Position numbers and translations under genes: made by a program
Shown: positions 23,146 through 29,706 of the stretch, piece after piece
Position numbering within the stretch: position 1 is the stretch's first letter
Layout: every line of letters begins with the position of its first letter
Notes under the pieces: generated by a model
What the model saw: only the letters and a program-made list of their open reading frames with translations
What the model was told of the DNA's origin: nothing
Database searches by the model: none
Origin: Caldisericaceae bacterium
Lineage (GTDB): Bacteria > Calditrichota > Calditrichia > Calditrichales > Calditrichaceae
Direction: 5' to 3'
DNA length: 29,706 nucleotides
Assembly: GCA_021160885.1 (NCBI GenBank)
Contig: JAGHBR010000539.1
Location: 1-29,706 of the forward strand

Positions 23146-24921
23146 ATGTTTAAAAGTGTACTTCATATTTTGTTTAATTCCATCGAACAGCGGCCACAAA
23201 AAGATTTGTTCCGTTTTTTTCGCGACCATCAATGGCAGTACTGGAGTTACCAACAGGTCGGCGAAAAAGTCCGTTTATTGACGCACGGTTTGATGGCCCG
23301 TGGTCTGCAAAAGGGAGACCGCATTGCAATCCTGTCCAATAATCTTCCCGAATGGCCGATCACCGATTTTGCCATTTTCGGATTGCAGGGCGTGGTTGTA
23401 CCCATTTACCCTACTTTAACTCCACCACAAATTGCTTACATTCTGAAAGATGCTCAGGTAACGGCCATTTTTGTTCAAGATGCTTTGCAATATGATAAGA
23501 TTGCTGCCATCGAAAAAGAGGTGACTTCACTGGAGCAGGTTTTTAGCTATGAGCCTTTAACCGGTGTGGTCAACTTTGACAAATTATTGGAAGAAGGTCA
23601 GGCTCATGCCGAAGCTTTTCCGGGTGCGTTTGAGGAATCAATGGAAAGTATTGATCCGGAAGCTCTTTGCAGTTTGGTTTACACATCCGGCACCACGGGC
23701 GAGCCCAAAGGTGTGATGCTTTGTCATCGCGGTTTTGTTTTTGATATTGTGAATTCGGAGGCCCGGTTGGGGCTGCGCTCCGATGATGTGTTTCTCTCTT
23801 TTTTGCCGCTTAGCCACCTTTACGAACGCCTAGCCGGCCATTGGTGTCCCATTTACAAAGGCGCTACCATTCATTATGCACGAGGCATTGACACGGTGGT
23901 CGAAGACATTTCAGTCGCCAAACCCACCATCATGGTCAGTGTGCCCCGGCTTTACGAAAAAATCGCTAATGCCATGCAGGAAAAAGCTGAACAAGGTTCG
24001 GCCCTGGCTCGCAATATCTTTTACTGGTCCATAGGAACCGGCCTGGAATATCACGAAAAACGAAGACAGGGCAAAGTGAGTAAGTGGCTGGAACGACGCT
24101 ACAAACTGGCCGAAAAGCTGGTTTTTAATAAAGTTAAAGCCAAACTTGGCGGCAACTTCCGTCATCCCATTGCGGGCGGCGCCCCCCTTTCGGTCGAAAC
24201 GTTGAAAATCTTTGAAGCCATCGGCTTGCCCATCATCGAAGGCTATGGCATGACCGAAACACACCTGATTATTACCCTTACACCTCCGGGAGAAGTGCGC
24301 TATGGCTCCTGTGGCAAACCCATTGACGGTATCGAAGTCAAAATCAGCGAAGATGGCGAGGTTCTGTTACGCGGGCCTATTGTCATGCTTGGTTATTACA
24401 ACAAGCCCGAAGAAACGAAGGAAGTGATCGATGAAGAAGGCTGGCTGCACACCGGCGATATTGGTTTCTTAGATGAAGAAAATTATTTGTTCCTGAGAGA
24501 CCGCAAGAAAAACATCATTGTGACCTCAGGAGGTAAAAATGTGGCGCCGGCTCCCATTGAACACAAGCTAAAAACCAGCAAGTACATCGATGAGGTCTGT
24601 CTGGTGGGCAACAAACGAAAATTCGTGTCGGCTCTGATAGTACCGGCTTATGAGATATTAAAAGAATGGGCCAAAACGAATAACATCGAATTTGATTCTA
24701 TGGAAGCTTTTCTAAAGGATGATAGATTACAAAAATTGTTTACCAATGAAATTGAACGCCTGCAGGAAGGCTTTGCCCGTTTTGAAAAGGTTAAAAAATT
24801 TGCCTTACTGCCTGAGCCCTTCTCCGCCGACAAGAACGAGCTAACGCCCAGTCTGAAAATTAAACGCAATGTGATTGAAAAGAACTACAAGGAGATCATT
24901 GATTCTTTTTACGCCGAATAA
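23146..24921 (+). CDS. Long-chain acyl-CoA synthetase (AMP-forming)
   Basis: This 591-residue ANL-superfamily ligase activates fatty acids through an acyl-AMP intermediate. The P-loop is YTSGTTGEPKG (179-189). GYGMTET follows at about 366-372. TGDIGFLDEENYLFLRDRKK carries the adenylate-binding Asp and the hinge, and the C-terminal lysine region is present (LTPSLKIKRN). The length and the long insertion between the P-loop and GYGMTET place it with FadD15-like long-chain synthetases. Probable roles are phospholipid synthesis or fatty acid degradation. AGGAAAGGA supports the start. The downstream hydrolase lipoprotein starts 14 bases later and may be cotranscribed. Confidence 0.95.
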   Translation: MFKSVLHILFNSIEQRPQKDLFRFFRDHQWQYWSYQQVGEKVRLLTHGLMARGLQKGDRIAILSNNLPEWPITDFAIFGLQGVVVPIYPTLTPPQIAYILKDAQVTAIFVQDALQYDKIAAIEKEVTSLEQVFSYEPLTGVVNFDKLLEEGQAHAEAFPGAFEESMESIDPEALCSLVYTSGTTGEPKGVMLCHRGFVFDIVNSEARLGLRSDDVFLSFLPLSHLYERLAGHWCPIYKGATIHYARGIDTVVEDISVAKPTIMVSVPRLYEKIANAMQEKAEQGSALARNIFYWSIGTGLEYHEKRRQGKVSKWLERRYKLAEKLVFNKVKAKLGGNFRHPIAGGAPLSVETLKIFEAIGLPIIEGYGMTETHLIITLTPPGEVRYGSCGKPIDGIEVKISEDGEVLLRGPIVMLGYYNKPEETKEVIDEEGWLHTGDIGFLDEENYLFLRDRKKNIIVTSGGKNVAPAPIEHKLKTSKYIDEVCLVGNKRKFVSALIVPAYEILKEWAKTNNIEFDSMEAFLKDDRLQKLFTNEIERLQEGFARFEKVKKFALLPEPFSADKNELTPSLKIKRNVIEKNYKEIIDSFYAE

Positions 24922-24935
24922 CGTTGGGAGGAAAT

Positions 24936-25670
24936 ATGCGTCGTCCGATTCTTTTTTTCTTACTTTTGTTTTTATTCCTTTTTGGCTGCGCCACCCAGCA
25001 TCAGGTAAAAAAAGAGGGGAATGAGCCTTTGCAGAAAATGTTTTTAAAAACCACCGTTGTAAAGCATCTTGAAATGCCCTATCTGCTTTACCTGCCAGAA
25101 AATTTCAAAACGGAGAAAAAAGATTGGCCGCTGCTCATCTTTTTGCACGGAGCAGGCGAACGTGGGACGGATCTGGATTTGGTTACCCGCCACGGCCCGC
25201 CTAAGCTGATCAAACAGGGACAAAAATTTCTTTTCATTATGGTGGCTCCGCAATGTCCCAAAGATCGCTGGTGGGATGTGGAAGAACTGGATGCCTGGCT
25301 GGATGCGCTTTTAAAACAGCTTCCGGTCGATGAGAAGCGCATTTACCTGACCGGTTTAAGCATGGGCGGTTTTGGTACCTGGGCCTGGGCCATTAATCGC
25401 CCCGACCGTTTTGCAGCCCTTGCGCCCATTTGTGGCGGCGGCAATCCGCTGGAAGCTTACAAATTAGAAGACATCCCTATTTGGGTTTTTCATGGCGCCA
25501 AAGATCCGGTGGTACCGATTAAACGTTCTGAAGAAATGGTAGAAGCGGTTAAACAAGCAGGCGGCAATGTAAAATTTACGGTTTACCCCGAAGCCGGTCA
25601 CGATGCCTGGACAGAAACCTACAACAATCCGCAATTTTATGAATGGTTGCTGCAGCAGGTTAAAAAATAA
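24936..25670 (+). CDS. Lipoprotein alpha/beta-hydrolase (carboxylesterase type)
   Basis: This 244-residue protein has a lipoprotein signal (LFLFLFGC, with the lipidated Cys at 18). The alpha/beta-hydrolase triad is Ser142 in GLSMGG, Asp190 in HGAKDPVVP and His222 in EAGHDAW, with the oxyanion region LIFLHGAGERG at about 67-77. It belongs with phospholipase/carboxylesterase or feruloyl-esterase-like secreted hydrolases. The substrate is probably an ester released from polysaccharide or lipid (inference). ATG at 24936 follows GGGAGG; an in-frame TTG at 24924 would lack a ribosome binding site. It comes directly after the acyl-CoA synthetase. Confidence 0.9.
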   Translation: MRRPILFFLLLFLFLFGCATQHQVKKEGNEPLQKMFLKTTVVKHLEMPYLLYLPENFKTEKKDWPLLIFLHGAGERGTDLDLVTRHGPPKLIKQGQKFLFIMVAPQCPKDRWWDVEELDAWLDALLKQLPVDEKRIYLTGLSMGGFGTWAWAINRPDRFAALAPICGGGNPLEAYKLEDIPIWVFHGAKDPVVPIKRSEEMVEAVKQAGGNVKFTVYPEAGHDAWTETYNNPQFYEWLLQQVKK

Positions 25671-25672
25671 AC

Positions 25673-25718
25673 AGCCTACAAGCAAAACCCATTAACCCTT
25701 CAGGGATTTTAAGTAGGC
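25673..25718. repeat. Nested inverted repeats between two esterase genes
   Basis: GCCTAC (25674-25679) and GTAGGC (25713-25718) enclose the smaller hairpin CCCT-TC-AGGG at about 25696-25705, which is followed by ATTTTAA. It could be a weak terminator or a processing site between the hydrolase and the acetylesterase. The stems are short, so significance is doubtful. Confidence 0.3.
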
Positions 25719-25786
25719 CTGGAGTAATGGCGTTTAGCATTAGTTTGCAGCGCTCTATTTCATTTAAACAAAAGGAGAGCAGCATA

Positions 25787-27796
25787 ATGAAGTACTTTTT
25801 TCTGCTAATTCTCAGTTTCATTATATTCAACTGCAACAAAACCGAACAACCGCTTAGCCTGGCATCTGTTTTTACAGACAACATGGTTTTACAGCAAAAA
25901 AAGTCCATCTGGATCTGGGGCAAAGCCACTCCGGGCCAGCAAGTGGAAGTGCAACTTGCCGACCAGAAGGTTAAAGTTAAAATCTCAGCCGAAGGTCGTT
26001 GGAAAGTGAAACTAATGGCCATGCCGGCTGGCGGCCCTTTTAAATTAACCGTGAAAAGCGCACAGCAGCAAATTAGCTTAAAAAACGTTTTGATTGGCGA
26101 AGTCTGGCTCTGTTCAGGACAATCCAATATGGAAATGCCCATGAAGGGCTGGCCCCCGGAAGCGCCGGTAGAAGGCAGCGAGCAGGAAATCGCCGCTGCT
26201 GATTTCCCGGAAATTCGTCTCTTTACTGTGCCCAGAAATGCCAGCCTGCAGCCGAGCGAGCAAATTAAATCCAGCTGGCAGGTCTGCTCTCCGCAAACGG
26301 TGAAAAATTTCAGCGCTACCGCTTACTTTTTTGGTAAAAAGCTTTACCAGGAACTGGGCGTGCCGATTGGCTTGATTCACAGTAGTTGGGGCGGCACGCC
26401 TGCCGAAGCCTGGACAGCTCCTGACTGTCTGGAAGCAATGGAAGAATTTAAAGATATTGCTCAAAAACTGGAACAAATTAAACCGGCGCTTGCAGCGCTG
26501 GAAAAATGGCGTGCCAGCCTGCAACAAATTCCTGTGGAAGATCTAAACGATTCTACCTTCTGGAAAAGTCTTGATATTAATGATCAAAGGTACACCACAA
26601 ATGAGATCAAAGGCTGGCAAGCCATGCAATTGCCCGGCCGCTGGGAAGAAAATGGCCTGGAGGCCTTTGACGGCATTGTCTGGTTTAAAAGAGTAGTAAA
26701 AATACCACACAACTGGTTGGACAAAACACTTGTGCTGGAACTTTGTCCCATCGATGACATGGATCGAACGTATTTTAACGGGCAAAAAGTTGGTGGCAAA
26801 GAGTTAATGGGCTTCTGGAATTTGCCGCGCCGCTACGAAATTCCCGCTTCTCTGGTCAGGGGAAAAAACATGATCGCCATTCGGGTGATTGATACCCAGG
26901 GCGCCGGCGGTTTGTGGGGCAAACCGGAGAAAATGACTTTATCGATCAAAGGCCAGCCTGAACAAAAAATTGAGTTGCAGGGAGAATGGTATTTTCGTCC
27001 CATAGCCGAATACCAGAACAAAGTCTTTTACGTGTATGGCGAAAAGGAAAAGGATTATCAAAATCGTCCCAGGTTAGCTCTTTCCTTAAATTCACACACG
27101 CCCGCCGCGCTGTACAATGGCATGATTCATCCTTTAATTCCATTTAGCGTTCGAGGCGTCATCTGGTACCAGGGCGAAGCCAATGTGGGAAGGGCAGAAC
27201 AATATCGTCAGTTGTTTCCGTTAATGATCAATTGCTGGCGCCAGAAATGGGATCAGGGAGATTTTCCGTTCTATTTTGTGCAAATTGCCCCCTACGACTA
27301 CGGAGAACAATCCAGGTCGCAGCTATTACGAGAGGCCCAGTTAATGACATTACAGGTTAAAAATACCGGCATGGTGGTTACCACAGATATTGGCGATGAC
27401 CAGAACATCCATCCGGCAAAAAAGGAAGAAGTAGGTCGGCGATTGGCGCTTTGGGCGCTGGCTAAAAATTATGGCCGTAATGACCTGGTTTACAGCGGAC
27501 CGATTTTCGAAAAAATGGAAAAGGCTGGTAATAAACTTTGCTTTCATTTTAAATTTACAGATGGCGGATTGCTCCTGAAAAAAGACTCACAACCACAGTT
27601 TTTAATTGCCGGTGTGGACAAAAAATTTTTACCAGCAAAAGTAAAGATAGCAGGAAATGCTTTGCTGGTCTGGCATCCTGAGATTAAACAACCGGTTGCC
27701 GTGCGTTACGGCTGGAGCAACACACCTCATGCCGTGCTCTTCAATAAAGCAGGTTTGCCGGCGTCGCCATTCAGAACGGATCAGTGGCAGGAATAA
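25787..27796 (+). CDS. Sialate O-acetylesterase-like protein
   Basis: This 669-residue exported esterase has a hydrophobic N-terminus with Cys16 (FIIFNC), a possible but non-canonical lipobox. The SASA catalytic region contains LCSGQSNMEMP with nucleophile Ser113, then LIHSSWGGTPAEAW and GVIWYQGEANVGRAEQY. The late DIGDDQNIHP provides the catalytic His542 and Asp538. A jelly-roll insertion like that of beta-galactosidases lies at about 285-400 (MQLPGRWEENGLEAFDGIVW), as usual for full-length family members. The family removes O-acetyl groups from sialic acids or from plant and microbial polysaccharides. AAAGGAGAG supports ATG 25787; an in-frame ATG at 25727 is less likely. The sugar symporter downstream fits a role in glycan use. 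Confidence 0.92.
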   Translation: MKYFFLLILSFIIFNCNKTEQPLSLASVFTDNMVLQQKKSIWIWGKATPGQQVEVQLADQKVKVKISAEGRWKVKLMAMPAGGPFKLTVKSAQQQISLKNVLIGEVWLCSGQSNMEMPMKGWPPEAPVEGSEQEIAAADFPEIRLFTVPRNASLQPSEQIKSSWQVCSPQTVKNFSATAYFFGKKLYQELGVPIGLIHSSWGGTPAEAWTAPDCLEAMEEFKDIAQKLEQIKPALAALEKWRASLQQIPVEDLNDSTFWKSLDINDQRYTTNEIKGWQAMQLPGRWEENGLEAFDGIVWFKRVVKIPHNWLDKTLVLELCPIDDMDRTYFNGQKVGGKELMGFWNLPRRYEIPASLVRGKNMIAIRVIDTQGAGGLWGKPEKMTLSIKGQPEQKIELQGEWYFRPIAEYQNKVFYVYGEKEKDYQNRPRLALSLNSHTPAALYNGMIHPLIPFSVRGVIWYQGEANVGRAEQYRQLFPLMINCWRQKWDQGDFPFYFVQIAPYDYGEQSRSQLLREAQLMTLQVKNTGMVVTTDIGDDQNIHPAKKEEVGRRLALWALAKNYGRNDLVYSGPIFEKMEKAGNKLCFHFKFTDGGLLLKKDSQPQFLIAGVDKKFLPAKVKIAGNALLVWHPEIKQPVAVRYGWSNTPHAVLFNKAGLPASPFRTDQWQE

Positions 27797-28221
27797 AGTC
27801 TGGTATTACAGGGCTTATCGGCAATTTGGCTTTTATTATTGAGAGTTTTGAAATAGTAAGTTCTATTCGAAATGCGGCTGGTGAATCCCGCGTATCGTTC
27901 AGCCAATCAGAGCGAGAAGAAATTAGGCAGAGGTGGTTTTAATCAGCACCAGCCTGGATGTGTATTAAAAATCTAATTTGATGGCTCTTTTTAAATTTTG
28001 CTTTTTACGCTAGCTCCTGGTTTTTTTGCGTATTTGTTGGATTAAGCTAATACTTTTACCTATTCAATACTTTTAGAACAGCTTGTCTTTTAGAAAATGT
28101 GTACAATGAAGAAAATAATGCTGTATGGCATATTTAAAGGTTAAAAAATATTTGAAAAAGAATGTGATTTTCTGCAGATTTATTTTTTTTACGAATAAAC
28201 TAACAAGGCGAAAGGATTCTC
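27797..28221. other. Intergenic region before the GPH symporter gene
   Basis: This AT-rich stretch of 425 bases has no gene I can support. A 34-codon plus-strand frame at 27872-27976 lacks a ribosome binding site. The final 100 bases, very AT-rich, presumably hold the symporter promoter. AAAGGA at 28211-28216 is its ribosome binding site. Confidence 0.45.
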
Positions 28222-29622
28222 ATGGCTTTTGAAAAATCCACCGGACGTCTGTCTTTCTGGGAAAAAGCTGGTTATGGCTTTGGCGACCTGGCTTCTGTGC
28301 TTTACTGGCAAACCATATCGTCCTACCTTTTGTATTTCTACACAGATGTCTTCGGGATTACTGCCGCCGCTGCAGGAACCATGATTTTAGTGACACGCAT
28401 GTGGGATGGTGTTAATGATCCGCTGATGGGCATTATTGCCGATCGCACCAACACACGCTGGGGAAAGTTCCGCCCCTATTTGCTGTGGATGTCTGTGCCG
28501 CTGGCCATCATGGGCGTTTTAACCTTTTCAGTACCCGATTTTGGCTATAGCGGCAAACTAATTTATGCTTACGTAACCTTTACCTTGTTCATGATGCTTT
28601 ACACAGCCATTAACATTCCCTACTCTTCTTTATTAGGCGTGATCACGCCAGATTCTGTGGAGAGAACCAGTGTAGCTTCCTTTAAATACACATTTGCCTT
28701 TGCAAGTGGTATCCTGGTTTCTGCCATTGCCCTACCACTTGCTACTCATTTAGATAAGAGCTACCCTGGAAAGGGCTGGAGTATTACCATGGCCATTTTT
28801 GGCGCATTTGCGGTGGTCTTTTTTCTGGTCACCTTCCTTTCCACAAAAGAGCGTGTGCAGCCTCCACCCAAACAAAAAACTTCCATCAAACAGGATTTAC
28901 TCGATCTGGCGGCTAACCGTCCCTGGCTGATTTTGCTGATTGCCACCATGCTGATCATTTTGTTTGTGGCAACGCGCATGAGCGTGACCACCCATTATTT
29001 CAAATACTATGTGGGCACACAGACCCTGTCTTTTTTGGGAAAAAGCTACACCTTTGAATTTGATGTGCTGACTTCTGCCTTTAACACTGTAGGTCAGGCC
29101 TTTGCTCTTTTGGGTGTGATTGCGACAGCGCCCATGGCTCGTCTGTTTGGTAAAAAACGCGCATTTTTGATTTTATTCGTACTGGCGGCCCTGTCCACCG
29201 CTGTCTTTTATTTCTTAAAACCGGAGCACCTTTTGCTGATCTTCTTGTTCCAAATTCTGAACACCTTTTCCAGTGGACCGCTAACCCCCTTGCTGTGGGC
29301 CATGTACGCCGACACAGCCGATTATTCGGAATGGAAAAACGGACGCAGAGCCACCGGACTTGTCTTTTCGGCTTCGACCATGTCGCAAAAATTTGGCTGG
29401 GCGATTGGTACGGCTTTTGCCGGCTGGCTGATGTCCTTTTTTGGATTTAAAGCCAATATTGTACAATCGGATCAGGTCCAGCACGGCATTGTGATGTTAA
29501 TGAGTGTAATTCCGGCAGCCCTGGGAGCTCTGTCCATTTTAGTGATGTATTTTTACAAACTGGATGACAAAACCATGGAACAAATCCAAGCTGAGTTGGA
29601 GGCACGCAGAACTTCCGAATAG
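28222..29622 (+). CDS. GPH-family sugar:cation symporter (MFS)
   Basis: This 466-residue inner-membrane transporter has about 12 hydrophobic segments. The family signature is near the N-terminus: WDGVNDPLMGIIADRT followed by RWGKFRPYLLW, the conserved DRT.TRWGKFRPY loop between helices 2 and 3 of MelB-like glycoside-pentoside-hexuronide symporters. The later DTADYSEWKNGRRATGLVFS is likewise typical. It would import a glycoside or oligosaccharide with Na+ or H+; the substrate cannot be inferred further. AAAGGA five bases before the ATG supports the start. It follows an acetylesterase-like gene, and its own transcript is probably separate given the 425-base gap. No clear terminator is visible before the window ends. 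Confidence 0.93.
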   Translation: MAFEKSTGRLSFWEKAGYGFGDLASVLYWQTISSYLLYFYTDVFGITAAAAGTMILVTRMWDGVNDPLMGIIADRTNTRWGKFRPYLLWMSVPLAIMGVLTFSVPDFGYSGKLIYAYVTFTLFMMLYTAINIPYSSLLGVITPDSVERTSVASFKYTFAFASGILVSAIALPLATHLDKSYPGKGWSITMAIFGAFAVVFFLVTFLSTKERVQPPPKQKTSIKQDLLDLAANRPWLILLIATMLIILFVATRMSVTTHYFKYYVGTQTLSFLGKSYTFEFDVLTSAFNTVGQAFALLGVIATAPMARLFGKKRAFLILFVLAALSTAVFYFLKPEHLLLIFLFQILNTFSSGPLTPLLWAMYADTADYSEWKNGRRATGLVFSASTMSQKFGWAIGTAFAGWLMSFFGFKANIVQSDQVQHGIVMLMSVIPAALGALSILVMYFYKLDDKTMEQIQAELEARRTSE

Positions 29623-29706
29623 CAAAAAATTAATCCTTAAAAAGATAGCGCGGCTTTGCTAAAAAAGACATTGTGTCATTTGGGCCTTCTTTGTTAAGAG
29701 AATATC

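Noticed and set aside
27872..27976. A 34-codon plus-strand frame between the acetylesterase and symporter genes
   Set aside because: No ribosome binding site and no recognisable protein features; probably part of a dispersed intergenic sequence.
29640..29685. Possible terminator after the symporter gene
   Set aside because: TAGC and GCTA give only a 4-bp stem with a long loop; too weak to support.

Overview
The window reads as chromosome of a free-living, diderm, moderately AT-rich bacterium outside the Proteobacteria. Several signs point towards the Fibrobacteres-Chlorobi-Bacteroidetes/Calditrichaeota neighbourhood, and a Caldithrix-like organism is my best guess: an Omp28-like and a lamin-tail secreted protein with type IX-like C-terminal ends, bacillithiol synthesis (bshB1), a DUF6913-like protein, a geranylgeranyl-reductase-type flavoprotein, a GPH symporter and a sigma-54 activator with a cysteine-bearing PAS domain. 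This assignment rests on gene families, not on any search.

Layout. The left edge (1 to about 134) cuts the 5' end of an IS1182-like transposase on the minus strand. A MscS channel and a two-domain LEA14/WHy protein follow on the plus strand. Next come a minus-strand tRNA-Leu(CAA) with its own promoter and terminator, a decayed Omp28-like secreted protein, an orphan small protein and a CelD/FemAB-type acyltransferase. From 13425 back to 5774 runs a compact minus-strand operon, probably six genes: valS, a DUF4139 protein, rarA, a DUF6913-like protein, a secreted EEP-fold nuclease/phosphatase and an atypical SDR. Neighbours overlap or nearly touch, including a TTGA stop/start coupling.

The region 13426-14390 has no credible gene. 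It carries two diverged copies of a repeat about 180 bp long, each with a conserved stem-loop, around a palindrome-rich core. Next is the most interesting locus: a sigma-54 activator (14391-15743) and a small TPR-like protein with a Cys-Pro-Cys motif (15888-16337). Copies of TGTTTCA/TGAAACA flank the activator on both sides, and a near-consensus -24/-12 promoter precedes the TPR gene. The pair looks like a self-contained regulatory circuit of unknown stimulus.

The right half holds bshB1, an unrecognised 152-residue protein, xerD and a geranylgeranyl-reductase-like flavoprotein in a close run, then a lamin-tail surface protein. After these come a minus-strand RRM RNA-binding protein with a textbook terminator, a long-chain acyl-CoA synthetase with a lipoprotein alpha/beta-hydrolase, a sialate O-acetylesterase-like protein and a GPH sugar symporter. 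The last three suggest a small glycan or ester utilisation group. Several intergenic gaps contain decayed coding fragments, including a possible HigA-type antitoxin tail near 23000.
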